Part shown: positions 48,263-61,240 of the stretch, piece by piece | How the letters are laid out: every line of letters begins with the position of its first letter | Numbering within the stretch: position 1 is the first letter of the stretch | Source: Anaeramoeba flamelloides | Lineage: Eukaryota > Metamonada > Anaeramoebidae | Reading direction: 5' to 3' | DNA: 64,000 nt | NCBI GenBank assembly: GCA_027625915.1 | Contig: JANTQA010000026.1 | Coordinates: 6,138,001-6,202,000, forward strand | Translations under genes and position numbers: made by a program | The notes under the pieces: generated by a model | The model's input: the letters and a program-made list of their open reading frames with translations, nothing else | Databases searched by the model: none | Told to the model about the DNA's origin: nothing

Positions 48263-51214
48263 ATGTCATTAAATACTAAAAACGGTTTCGTAGATCCGTT
48301 AAGTATTTTTAGAAAATCACTTCTTAGTGGAGATCGTAGACTGTTGTATAAAGACCTAAGATCAATTAACAAAAACAAGTCAAAAAAAAATGAAAAAAAA
48401 CAAACAAACAAAAATGAGAATATCAAGCAAGTTCTCAAAAATTTAGATGAACAGCAATCTGTGAATCAAAAAAAAGAAAATACTAAGCACCCAAACCAAG
48501 AAAAAGAAAAAGAAAAAGATAAAGAAAAAGAAAAAGAAAACGAAACAGAAACAGAAACAAAAATAAAAGACTCTTATTCGAAAATAGATTTAAAAGACGA
48601 AGAAGAATCACTGAATAGTTTACTAAATTCACTTGACAATGATTCCAAAATTGATGAGAAAAGAAAAAGTCTAGTTCTTATCAATAAATTGAAAAAAAAA
48701 CAATTACAAATACGATCGTCTCAAAAATTGACAAAGGAGTGCTTTAATGAGAAAACCATTGGAACTGATCCAGATTCAAACAAAAAGGAAAAGGAAAAGG
48801 AAAAGGAAAATAGCACTTCTGAAATTCCCCAACTAAAGGATCCTAATCGAACAAATTTCTTTGGGGAAACAAACCCAAAAAAAACAATCCAAAACAAACC
48901 ATCAAAACCCAACCCTGAATCATCAAAAAAAGTTGTACAAAATAAGAGAGAAAATGGGATCCAGTCTTCGCCTCAAGAAAACAACGCCCCTTTCAATAGC
49001 CAATTGAGCTCTCTTAGCTTGAGTGATTCTGAAAATAATTTCGATCTTTCTTCACAGAAAAACAAAACTGAAAATGATGAAAAACAAAATGGAATGGAAA
49101 AAGGCAATAATTTTGATGATTTTAATTTGAAAAAATATTCACAAGATTTCGATGATCAAGAATATTCTCAAGGCGAGCAAAATAATTCTGATTATGACGA
49201 TAAAGAATATTTTAAAAATTACGATCTAAGGGGCAATCAAGAACACCAGGGAATAGGATGGGAAAACGAGAATGAAAATGAAAATAAAATTGATTTTGAA
49301 AAGAATTTTGAATCCGATAACGATGATACAAATGGTAATGAACAAATGGACGATCTTGAAAAAAGTGGATCAGATTCTGACTGGGGAGAAATGTTGATGA
49401 ACATTGAGCTTGATGATGAAAAATCTCTTAAAAATTTAGTTGCGAATTTTGTTGGTTCTGAAAAAAAAAAAAGTCAACAGCAAGGTGACTCTATTTTGTT
49501 TGACAATAATAAATTGTCTGTAGATCAACAAATGAAAAAAAAAATTCAAGAATCGGAAAATGATTTTTTTGTTGGCAATAATACAGAGAATCAATCAACA
49601 CAAAATTTGAAACAAAATCGGATTTTAAGTAACAATTATGAGAACCAATGGGAAGAAGAGAATGAAAAAGGAAATGAAAAAAAAATTCAAAATTACAAAT
49701 ACCAATTGGAAGAAGAGAATGAGAATTGCAATCATAATGGAAATGAAAATAAAAATAAAAATACAAATAAAAATAAAAATAAAAATAAAAATAAAAATAA
49801 AAATAAAAATAAAAATCAAAATGAAAATGAAAATGGAATTGAAAACGGAATTGATTTTTTTTCAATATACCCCAATAAAGATTTAACAAATAAAAAAACA
49901 ACTGATTATCCTGAAGAATATAATTTAAATTTTAATCTTAATAAAATTAAACAAGATATGAACATATTAATTGAAACAAAAAAATCTAAAAATGAAGAAC
50001 AAGAAAAAATTAAAACAAAATCTCAAGAGCAAAGCATGCATTCCGATTTACAAGATAAAACTGTCTCTGATCATTCGGATTCATTGGATGAAAAACTTGA
50101 AACCAATAACAAGAATAAAAGACTTACAACGAATTCTAACCAAAAAAAGAAAAGAAAAAACCAATATATATCCCAAAAGAACAAGAAGAACATAAGAACT
50201 CATAATCCAAATTCAAAAAGTTTGTTTAAGCTAGGGATTTATAAAAATAAAAAATTAAATTCAAAAGACTTTTTGGCGACGTACTTTACAACTAAGGGTA
50301 CAAATGCTATAAACGAAGATCTTATGAGTGGGTTACAATTTTGTTTCAAAAATAATCTTTGTATAAATGATCCTCAAGATATTTCCAAAATTTTTTATTC
50401 AAATACAAGAATACTGCCGAAAAAACTTGGGGAATATTTCCATCAGTGGTAATTATTTTATTTTATGCTTTTCTTTTTCTTTTTTTTTTTTTTTCCTTTT
50501 CCTTTTCCTTTTCCGTTTCCTTTTTCTTTTTCTTTTCCATTTCCTTTTTTATTCCCATTCCCCCTCCCACCCCCTTTTCACATTTCACATTATCCATTCC
50601 CATGAGATATTTACCGGACTAAGGTATTTCCAAAAAAGTGGGGCATTTTTTTTTTTTTTACAAGTCATAAAAAATCATATTTGTTAGTCAAGATATTCTT
50701 TAATTGACAATACCAAATTAAGTTTAATATTAATACCGATTGAATCAATGACTATGGTATTTATTTCAAAATATGTTGATCAAAATATTTCCAAAAAATG
50801 AAAAAAAAAATAGCTCTTTTTTTGGTGAAAACAATGCATGGCCAATTTCAATAAAAAACAAGAAATATGGTAAGGACACAAATGATTTTTTAAATAAGCA
50901 AATACAGTTATTTGTTTGACATTATATTGGACAATTTTTTTGAGATTAAACAAGTTATGAAAACAATTTTTTCGATCAAAAAGAAAACAATAAAAACCAG
51001 CAATTTTTGCATCCAAAAAATATCAAATATAAAATTGAGATCAGAAAATTTCATATCTTTTATTTAGGTAATAACATGCTTACAAACAAATTGAATTATT
51101 ATCAAGAATCGATAAATGGTTGTTAAATATTTTGTATATTTAAATGGTTTTTATTGACGATTTGATTTAATAAAGATATTTTAAAACAAATTTTCCCAGA
51201 TTTTTTGGAAATAG

Positions 51215-51255
<41 letters not shown>

Positions 51256-52166
51256 ATCGAAAAATGAATTAAATTTGTAAATGTAAAAAATTTAACAAAT
51301 GAATGTAATTAGCAAATACAAAATTAATAATTTTTCATTTTTTTTTTAAAATAATTCTTTTTCAAAAAAAAGCAAATATTTTTAAATTGATGATACACAT
51401 ATAGAATAATTATTTCCAAGAAGAATGGTGATAAAAATCGTTAAAATATCACTCAGAAACCATTGTTTTCAGATACAACTAAATCATTTCAAATTTAAAA
51501 AATACACAAAATGATAATAACGCAAAAAAAAAAATCTAAAAAAAACAGCAAGAAAAATGTGTTTTTACTGACTATTGAATTACGCTGATAAATTCAAATA
51601 AATGCTTTAAAATTTTCTTTTTATTTTTCCAAATTTTTAACAGCTTTGAACAATTTTTTTGCTTTAAATGTTAAGAAATCTTATAAAATTAGTTGTCCTT
51701 TCAAATATTCTTTTTATGAACTATTTTGAAAATAGTGAGATTATAAAGTTTTCCAAAAATAGGAAATTGAATTAAAAATTTTTTTAAAATCTTTTTAAAT
51801 TTATTAGTAAATAAAATTAAATTTTAACTTGGTCTTGTTTTTATTTCGAACTTTTTTAGATTACTGAAGTTTATTTAAAACTCAAAGATAGTGTGCTGGA
51901 ATAATTACAAATAAGGCAACTATTAAGAGAAAATGAGATATTAAATTTACACACATTGATTCGAGAATAAGAAGTAAGGGGAAAAAATGAAAAGGAATTA
52001 AAATTATTTCCCATTTAAATACCGACTATTAGTATTGTAATTATCGATAATAATATTTGATTCATGGATAAAAAATTAAAGAAAGAAAAAAATAAGTTGC
52101 TTGGTAATAATGCGATGACGAAAGATTTTTTTAAACAAATTTCTTATTTTATTTGATTAAATTTAA

Positions 52167-52199
<33 letters not shown>

Positions 52200-55100
52200 C
52201 AACAACAACAACAACAACAATAATAATAATAATAATAACAATGTTAATAATAATAATAATAATATAGTACTGTTTCGACTGATCAAACACTGAATTATTT
52301 TGTAACATACTTTGATTTTCGATTTAAACTTCTTCCCCGTGCTTTAAAGTAAAACACCATTTTCTTTTTCTTCTTGAATTCGCTTTTTATTTTTTACATA
52401 AAAAAATGTTTTCTTTCCTTACGAAATAATATGTAAATAAACCATAAAAACTAAATAATAATTAAAAGGTTATTTTGGAAAAGAATATCTCCACCTTTAA
52501 ATATAAAATTAATTAAAAAATGCTTTTGGGAATTTGCTAGAAGCTATCAACTTCAAAACAAAAAAACATTTAAATCAATAGGTAATTTTACCTTTTTTTC
52601 TTTTTTTTTTTCTTATTAATTCTTCAATTTCAAAATATTTATTTCATTACAATTTATTTTACATTTTTTGTGTAATTCTGAAAAATGAATTTTAAAATTG
52701 AATTTTAATTTTTTTCTCAAAATTTACTAAATATGGAAGTTTCAATCATGATATAATTTGAATAAACAATAATAACCAGATAATTATTATTAACTTCTTA
52801 TTAATGAAAGCATATAATTAAAAATAATTTAGATCAATTAAAATTTTGTATTTGTTTTTTCAAAGTTTAAATTTTGATTTTAATGCTTCATACTTTTATA
52901 ATCTACGAAATACCACAAACGCCAATTTTTTTATTATTAAGGGACTAGTCTCTATTATTTTTTTTTGACCAATTTCTAAATAAGGATTCCTGATCTAGAA
53001 ATATGTTTAATATTGAAAATAAATAGGGGTTTTCAAATCTAAGTAATCGGTAAAAAATCTTCAGAATCTCTATTAAATTTAGGTAAAAAAAATTAATAAA
53101 TTGAGATTGGTCCCTTCAATCAAGAATTTATTTTTAATCTTATTCGGATTCCTTCTGTTCAATATTTTGGGGAAAAAAATTATGTGCAGAAGCATTTTAT
53201 TTTAAATTGTTTTTTTTTTTTAGGATATCATTTTTTTTCAAAAAAAGATCCAAATACCTTTATCTCTGAATTTAATCAAAAAAAAATAATACCCCCCAAA
53301 AAAAAAAAAAATTGTTATTAATTTACTTTTTGGCAATCAAACAAGCATTTTTGACTTGAAAAAATGTGAAAAAGTCCTATTTTATCACTATTAAAATTAT
53401 TACCAGAAAATTAATTTAATTTCGAACACAAAATCTTCTAGTTTACAAGAATTCCAAAGTTTATCATTTTGAATACACCATCCTTATATCATTAATTTGG
53501 AATTGGTAAAACATCAAAGTGTCTAAATTAAGATTATTATGAATAAAAATTAACAAGTTATTAAATTTTGAGAAATAAATTAAAATCCAATTTCAAAATT
53601 TTTAATAAAAATTAAAAATAAAAATAAAAAAAAAAAGGCAAAATAAATTCCAATGTGCAAGTAACAGCACATATGATAACAACAACTTTGTTTATGTCAA
53701 GGAGCCATAAAAATATTTCCAAATATTAATTATTTTTTATAATTGGTCATTAAAGAATAAATAAGAAAATAAATAGAATAATAAGCATTTGAAAATAATT
53801 GATATCAGTGGAAGTAAATCTAGTCAATCAATATATTTTCTTAAAAAATGAAAAACTTAAATTCTTATCATTTATTTATTTCAAAGGGAGCAAATTAATT
53901 TCCTATTACAGCCGTTAGGTTTTTTTTACTTTTTGAAATTATAAGAAAATTTATTTAAATTTTCTTTTAATTTCTAAAATTAAAAAAAAACTGCCGTTAG
54001 CTTTTCCAGAATTTAAAAGAATAGAGCAAAATCTTTGATTTTAAGCAATTCTTTTAAATTCTGGAAAAGCTAGGCACTCTACGGCACTTTTCGTTAGCTT
54101 TTCCAGAATTTATTTGGAATGGGGAAGAATTAAAGATTTTACTCCATTCTTTTAAATTCTAGAAAAACGCCGTTAGGTTTTCTTGAGTTTTCTCTTTATT
54201 TGTGAAGTGTTCTAGGTTTTTTTGAGGTTTTCTATTTTATTTCGAAAATCTATTGATTTTCGTTAGGTTTTTTTTACTTTAGAAATAAATAGAAAACTCA
54301 AAAAAACCTAACGAAAATCGATAGATTTAACAAATAAAACAGAAAACCTCAAGAAAACCTAGGCACTCTACGGCACTCTACGGCACTTGATGGCACGACT
54401 GTTTATTTATATTGTTCTTATACCTAATCATTTTTAAATATTCTTGGACTTTCCATCCAGAATTATTAAAAATTAATTTTTCTCTAAATTGATTTAGATT
54501 TACATTTATCAATTTTAAATTTTCTACTTTCCCAATTGATATTTTCATCTTTTTTTGAAATTTTTAATTTTTTTGAATAATGTTCAAAAACCCAGAATTT
54601 CTAATTTCTTTTTGGGTTTATATCTTCTTTTGTAGATTGAAATTGTGACTTGGTCAATTTTTGCTTCAGTTTTATAAATTATTCTTGGAGAATATCAATT
54701 AATTTTTAAAAAATTTGTGACTTTTTTATTTATCAAAACATCAATCGTGTTGAAATCTTTTTGAGTTAGATTAAAGATGACTAATCCATAAAATAATTGA
54801 CTAATGTATATTGATTTAAATATTTGCAATTTTACTCCATTAGCTATATTTTACTGTTTAAATCATTTTGATTTTTTTGAAATTATATTTTCTTTTTTCA
54901 CTGTTTTTTGGTAAAAGTTTCTCTTTTTCAAGCCAAATTACTAAATTTTTAATTTTAGATAATTGGGTTTGATTTTAAAGTTTTGCCAATATTTGGATTC
55001 CATGGAAAATTCTTGATTAATTTTATAAATTAATATTAACGTTTTTTTCAATTTCTGGCATAGGATACCTTCCATTATTAAAATTAAGCCATCTGCAAAC

Positions 55101-56138
55101 ATTTGGACATTTTAAACTAAATATTTTATTTTTTTTCAATTTAGAAATGACTGATAAATCCAAACATTAAACGAGAAAGGGAATTTCCTTGAAAAACTCA
55201 TTTAATTCCTTCTTTTTTATAATAATTTTGTAGCCAAATTTTGTTTTTTTTTTTCATTTTTAATATATTTATTGAGAGCGTAGTGAACTAATAATATGAC
55301 TAATTGTGCCAAAGCATTTTTTAAAATCAATTGTGGCAATATAAAAATTCTTTATTTTTATATTTGTTTTTGACATTTTTTAGTTCAAATAGTAAATTTA
55401 TCATCACGATTCTTATATTCTTTTTTTTTTTTTGAAACCAAATTGAGAATCTGATACTAGATGCCAAGAATCTTCAATTTCTTTATAAATAAATTTTAGA
55501 AAGAATCTAGCTAAAGTGTTATTAATTGAGATTGGTCTATAATTTAAAGGGATTTCTTCATTCCCGGCTTTGTGAATAAATAAACCATTATTTTCTTGAA
55601 TAAAAATTCTTATTTATTTATTGAGAGAAAAGTGTGAAAAACTAAAATTCCTAAGAGAAACATTAAAAAAAAACAACAACATGTTTCATTTTAATCTTCA
55701 ATTCAGGATCAAAGATAATTCCAATAGAAATCAATATGATTTTTCTAAAATCAATTTCACTTTTTCAATAACATTAGAATAACATGTTTTTACCAAGTGG
55801 CTATTGTTCTTGCAATAATTTTTTAAAAAATTGAAAAACTATTGTGTATCAATTAAAAAAAAAAAAAATCAAAAATATGAAAAAATGTGAAAAAATAATT
55901 TCTATTTTGAAATTTCAAAATAAATTTGTTATAATAATACCAATTCAAATCATTTAAACATATGTAATTCACCCATTACAGCGAGGTGACTTTGACTGGA
56001 AAATAGTTTATATAAAGTCACTAATATCGATTTTTTGTAGAATTTTTTAGAACTAAATTGGTTCTTTAAATTCAATATTATAATGATAAACCTAAACTCC
56101 ATTTCAAAAATTAGACTAATCTGAAATAATAAATTGAG

Positions 56139-56185
<47 letters not shown>

Positions 56186-57609
56186 TTCTATATATACCTC
56201 TTAGTATTCAAGAACAACTAATAATTAACTCTGGTTAATAATTCACTTTTTAATTATTCTAAAATAAAAAAATCTAGTATTTTAAAAATTAAAAAAAATA
56301 AAAACCAAAAACTACAAAAAAGTGAGTCAAAATTTTTGAAAAGAGCATTACGGATTTTTATTTACTGAACTTTCACTGAAAAAAACTTGAACAACAAGAT
56401 TTTTTATGAATAATTAAATTCATTTTAAAAGACATTACATAGTCTCAATTTTCATAGTGATTATTTGTCTTTTCGAAGATCTTTTTTTTTTTTCACATGA
56501 TCTTTCTGCAAAAAAAAAAAGGAAAATTTACGAAAAAAAAAAGAAAAAAAATTCGAAAAAGCAAAATTGAAAATTTTTCGACAATTAGAAAAAGAAAAAG
56601 AAAAAGAAAAAAAAACCGATAAGAAAAAATAATTTTGATCTAAAAAATTGAAAAATATTATTGGATAAGAATATGGGGTACAATCCCAGAACAACTTCCA
56701 ATAACATTATAAAGTGAGTTATAATTTTTGAAAAATAGTTTAAAAAAAGTATTTTCAAAATTTCGAATTCATTATAACTCTTATTAAAGTCAGTTGTGTT
56801 TAATTAAATCTACAAATGAATTGATGTTCTCTTATTGACGACTTTTCACTTCGCCATTATATAAACTTTTAAATTTGCATAGATAGCTTGAAGTGAAATG
56901 TTTTTTTTTTTTTTTTTTGAATATATTAATAATTACTAATTTTAAAATAAATTATTTTTCAATTTTCACATTTATAATAAATATTAACGAACTAACTAAC
57001 TAATTTACTTATTATTAAATAAAAATAATAAACAAATAAACAAATTCAATTTATGATAATTTAGATACCATTGCAAAAATAGCATTTAAGTTGTGTGTTC
57101 TTAAATCAAGCCCTTTATCAGATCCTTATACTTCTGAAGAAGAATTCATTTCTTATTGCCAATCCATTTCAACGGACCTTCTGCCAATTGATTTGTTAAG
57201 GAGTTGTTATAAAGAAACAATCAGGGAACCGATAAGTTTTTATAATATAAACTTAAGTACCATGTTAACCAAAAAAGGTGGCAAAGTTAAGAACTGGAAA
57301 AAAAGATGGTTTGTCTTGGGCAATGAATGCTTGTCTTATTATCAAAATGTTGGTTCAAAAGATCCGTTAGGTATGATTCCAATGAAAAACATTCGTATTG
57401 AAACGATCAAAAATAAAAATAAAAACCAATGGAAATTTTGGATCATTCAACAAGAAAAAATTAATAAAAAAAACCAAAAAATAGTCAAAAAATATAATAA
57501 AAAAAAAAAATTTAGAAATTATTTAATTTCGGCTTCTTCTCAAGAAGAATTTGATAAATGGACTACTTCTTTAAAAAAAGTATCACGTTTGTTAAGTTGC
57601 TTCCAGTGA
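48263..57609 (+). CDS. Cytohesin-like Sec7-PH protein with degenerate Sec7 domain
   Basis: Exons 48263-50448, 52268-52348, 52469-52581 and 57065-57609 encode 974 residues; junctions are GT-AG and phases close. Residues 1 to about 660 are disordered, rich in Glu/Lys/Asn/Ser, with a KN repeat (49740-49820). A Sec7 domain follows (about 667-852): MSGLQFCFKNNLCINDPQDI, LGEYFHQ, YFVTYFDFRFKLLPRALK, WEFARSYQLQ, FKSIDTIAKIAFKLCVL, LLPIDLLRSCYKETIREPI. A PH domain (about 859-968) has GGKVKNWKKRWFVLGNECL and LISASSQEEFDKW, close to cytohesins, whose PH domain binds phosphoinositides. Sec7 domains activate Arf GTPases through a glutamate in a PGEAQ-type motif. Against a recalled cytohesin sequence, the match is ungapped and that Glu is Asn767 (PPLNIK); the NTSLHNP motif reads KSSPLSDP. 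Nucleotide-exchange activity is therefore doubtful. Introns of 1819, 120 and 4483 bases carry transposons. Confidence 0.82.
50460..50580 (+). repeat. Polypyrimidine tract (CCTTTT)n at start of intron 1
   Basis: Nearly pure C/T, with CCTTTT units and then CCCCTCCCACCCCC. It lies directly after the exon 1 donor of the cytohesin-like gene. Confidence 0.85.
50622..51216 (+). mobile_element. Family 6 TIR element (uninterrupted copy), in intron 1
   Basis: Ends AGGTATTTCCAAAAAAGTGG and, on the minus strand, AGCTATTTCCAAAAAATCTG, flanked by TA on both sides (50620-50621, 51217-51218). It is colinear with 8404-9384 apart from the nested element there. No coding capacity. Confidence 0.85.
51217..51251. 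repeat. (TA)n microsatellite
   Basis: A pure TA run adjoining the family 6 element, which may have inserted into it. Confidence 0.9.
52167..52265. repeat. (AAT)n(AAC)n(AAT)n microsatellite at an acceptor
   Basis: About 30 trinucleotide units ending two bases before the exon 2 boundary of the cytohesin-like gene (acceptor ATATAG, 52262-52267). The usual pyrimidine tract is replaced by an A-rich repeat. Confidence 0.9.
53660..56035 (+). repeat. Dispersed repeat split by a LINE fragment
   Basis: The halves 53660-53880 and 55627-56035 align with the continuous repeat at 18540-19125 in the nucleoporin intron, in the same order and orientation. The LINE fragment 53881-55604 plus a short duplication lies between them. 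Confidence 0.7.
53881..55604 (-). mobile_element. 5'-truncated LINE with RT remnant and palindrome modules (array H)
   Basis: The minus-strand RT remnant reads LNYRPISINNTLARFFLKF then SDSQFGF (non-LTR reverse-transcriptase blocks), later MFADGLILIMEG (an altered FADD catalytic motif) and KTEAKIDQVTISIYKRRY to KVQEYLKMIRYKNNIN. Several frame changes and stops show it is dead. The coding part runs straight into the module array 53890-54400: CCGTTAGGTTTTTTTTACTT palindrome, CCAGAATTTAAAAGAATAG palindrome, GAGGTTTTCTATTTTATTTC nested palindrome, and spacers GGCACTCTACGGCACTCTAC. It is flanked by AATTCTTAT(CA)TTTATTTATT-like duplications at about 53858-53880 and 55604-55625. Confidence 0.8.
56095..56742 (+). 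mobile_element. Family 3 repeat, in intron 3 of the cytohesin-like gene
   Basis: From TTTCAAAAATTAGACTAATC through a (TA)n run at 56141-56183, GTATTCAAGAACAACTAATA and AAAAAAGTGAGTCAAAATTT to AAAGTGAGTTATAATTTTTG. It matches 23893-24522. The 77-codon minus frame inside is low-complexity. Confidence 0.65.
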
Positions 57610-60600
57610 GTTGTGTTTTTAATAAAATTTTATAGATATAAGAATTTTTTGTTTGATTTTTGTTTTTTTAATTTTCTAATAATGTTTGAATTATGGAATC
57701 ATTTTATTGTTTTTCTTATTAGATATTTACTAAAAAATTTCAAAATGAATATGGGAAAATAAAAAAAAATTAACTTATAAAGGGATCTGTCTTTTATGAC
57801 AATGGGTGAATTTTTTACAATTATGTTATTGGCGATATTGAGTGCTTGCAAATTTTGTCTATGTGAAGTGCCCTAAAAGTTCTGATCGATTAAGAAACTC
57901 AAAATTGAAAAATGTTTTTGTTAGATCAATTTTTTTTTTCCATTTTTTCTGAAAAAGAAAATTATTAAATTCATTCTATTTCTTACATTATAAAAAGTTT
58001 TTACCTCTTTATTCTCATTTCCCTCACTATTAGACAGTATCAAGTCTTATATTGCTCGGAATATTAATTTAAAGATTTTTTTTCATTTTTTGATAATTCT
58101 TTTGGGCAAATCAAAAATAGTTTTATTGAACCGATTCAAAAATAAATTGTAATATTGTTTGAAAAAGAATGTTTTTAAACTTGAAATTTAAAAGTAATTT
58201 TCCAAATTTTGCTAAGAAATTATGTTTTTGTACTAAGACGAAATTTGATTTTTACAATTAAATTTTTTAGAATATATTTTGAGAATTCGGTAATTTTCCC
58301 CTTCAAATTCAAAATCAATTTTTTTAAGGGAAAAAATATTTAAATTTTTAGAACCGTTCTTTTGAATATGTTCAAACCATTCTGTATAAAAAATTTTTTC
58401 AAAATTGAAAAATTTTTTATTAATTTTTTTCTTAAGAAACAAGAAAATAACTTTGTATTAAATTTTAAGAAAATATTTTTTTGGTTTTATATATTTTTCA
58501 ATTTAATTGAGAAATTTTTATTATGTTTCGATCAAATTATTGAGTTATTTAAACACTTAAACTTAATTGAGTTTAGTTTCCAAGTTTTGAATTAAAATAT
58601 TAATATTACAATACAAAAAAGTAAGAAAATATTTTTTATTCTAAATCGGGATTTTTCAATGTAAAACGAAAATATGTTTTACCACTTTCAAGAATTAACT
58701 TAATTGTTAATAAATATGTTAGTTTTTTTTGTTTTATATTGGAAAAATTGTTAATTTTGGATTTCAAAATATAGACTCAAATTAATAAATGGATTAAATC
58801 GTGTAGTCGAATCCATTTGATAAGGCAATTTCAAATCCAAAAAAAAAAAAAAAAAAAAAAATATTATAGGGATATGAATAAGATTATATTGTGTTTATCA
58901 AGGATAATAGTACTTTAAAAAAGAATTTATTTTATATAATTGGATTTATATTTTTTGGGTATACTTTATTTTATATAAAAGGGGAGATGAAGAAGAACAA
59001 TTAAACTTGTCTTTAAAATTGTGTTATTGGTGTTATTTTGGAGTTTTCTAATACTGTGTTTACTTGCTGTTGAAATATAATAAAGTTTTTAGAAAAAATG
59101 TGGTATTTTTTTTTCTATATTTCAAAAAAAAAAAATCTTTCATAATATTACAAAATAAAAACAATGTCTTTTTTTCTTGGAGATCATACATAAAATCACC
59201 TATTAGGATGGTAATAATTATTTAATAAAAATAATATTCTTTTTTTTGGGATCTTTTATTGAAAAAATATAAAAAGCAAGAACCAAATTTGAAAATTTTA
59301 TCAAAATAATCAGAGTAAATTTTTGAATAAATTTTCTCTCAAAAAAAAAAAACAACAGAAAAAATGAAAAATGCTGAAAATTTTTGTACAAATTGAGTTT
59401 ATAAGATAATAAATTAATCAAAATAATATATTGAAATATAAAAGTTTGATAATAAAAAAATTAAAAAAAAAAGCTTGTGAAAATCGGGGTGAGATCTTCA
59501 AGTTTTTTAGAAAGTTTGTGCATTTTACCATTTTGAAAATTTTTTATATTGGGCTTTATTACTGAAAAGGGATTTTTTGAGTGTCATAAGATATTAAAAG
59601 ATTTACAAAAAGAATATCATTCACTACTTTATTTGTGAAAAGGTTCTCAAGATGTCCAGAGCTGAATCTTTAATTTATCATTTTTTTTCAACATTTTTTT
59701 TTAATTATAAAATTTTGTTTTGGATCTATAGATGTGTTTATACAAAGGATTTAAATTAACCAAAGAAGAAGTGAAAAAAATACTCGTTAGGGTGCATATT
59801 TTAAGCAAATCTTTACTTTTAGAAAACGGGTCAAATAAATGACATTTCTGCAAATAATTGTTCCAATATAGTAAAAAAAATAAAAAATCTATAGCAATGT
59901 ATATTTTATGAGATAATTCTTCTTTATCTTCTTAACTCGAATGAATACAAACAAGAAATATCCTTTGATTTTTCTACCCCATTTACTATTAATTTTTATT
60001 TGACAAAATACCATTTTACTAATTTCCTTTCAAAATGCTTTTTTCAATAATTTTCGTCTAAATAAACAAAAAAGGGTATTATTTCAAAAATTTAAGTAAA
60101 AATGCATTAAATTATTAAAATAAAAAAAATATAATGTATTTTACCAAAAGAAAAAGAAATTATATTGAAAAATTTTCAATCCCAATTCAGAAACTATTTT
60201 TAGTTTTTCAAATAAATCAAAAAAAAATAATTTTAAAATTGAACGAATATATACAATAAAACTTTATTTCTAAAGAAAAAATCAAAAAATATCCTTTTTC
60301 TTTCAACTAAAACTAAAATTAGGCGAATAAAATAGAAACCTGGTTGTAAAATTCATTTTGAGAGGTTCTTAATAATAGGATGTAAATTTTTTTTTGAAAA
60401 AAATTTTTTAATAAAATTAGTTTTTCCATTCTTAATTAAAAATAATACCAAGTGGAGATGAATTAATTATATCAAATGTAACAGAAAATATCAAGAAATA
60501 GATGATTTTTTTTTATTTTTTCTCTGGTAATTTTTTTATTATTTGATTTTAATTTTTTAATTGAAATGTAAATATATTCCACAGTAATATCTGCACTCTC

Positions 60601-61240
60601 CTATTTATTGAAGAATTAAATTATTCGATGAAAGAAATGTTTTGAATAATTCATTTTCACAAAAAAGGTGGCATTCAAAATTTGTAAAATATATCTAACT
60701 CTTAATTAATATTCTACCTAAATAAATCCCTTACAATGGTCTTTGGTCCAAACAGTATTGCTTTATATTCTTTATGTTTTAGATCTAGAACAAATTTAAG
60801 ATTTCAAAATGTTGAGAATTTAAAATTTTTCCTAATCAGATTATGATACTACATTAGTTCTGATAAAACCACAATGAAACCATTCTTCTTCAAATACAAA
60901 TGCTATCTCATTTTCAATAAAAACCTTTGAAAAAATCAATTTTTATCAAAAATGGTTAAGTTGTAGTTTTTAGAGTCAACTTACAAAATAGTGTGGGATT
61001 GGGTAAAAATTATAATTCCTATATATTTGAAATTTTTGAGTTATTCTTGATCTCAAGAAATAAAGAATATAATTTGATGCTTTTTTAGTCAATCGCTCCA
61101 TTATAGTGGGTTTATTTTAGATCGTCCTTAAACAAATTCCATCAATATTTACATTTTACTCAAAACAACAACACAAGTGTAAAAACTCTATTTTTTTACA
61201 ACATTCCTGTTTACTCTTGTGAAGTGGTTTGTCTTCAAAA
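57610..61240. other. Long non-coding stretch
   Basis: No gene is supported. Near 57790-57890 one frame reads FYDNG and IFYNYVIGDIECLQILSM between stops, possibly a remnant; the rest is A/T runs. ORFs at 58233-58595 and 59218-59421 are Phe/Lys/Asn low-complexity chance frames. Confidence 0.5.

Noticed and set aside
49491-49901. Frames on both strands over the KN/EN repeat
   Set aside because: Shadows of the AAAAAT-type repeat in the cytohesin-like exon 1.
48263-50452. Stand-alone 729-residue low-complexity protein
   Set aside because: Its last 60 residues are the start of a Sec7 domain and its stop overlaps a donor; three further exons complete Sec7 and PH.
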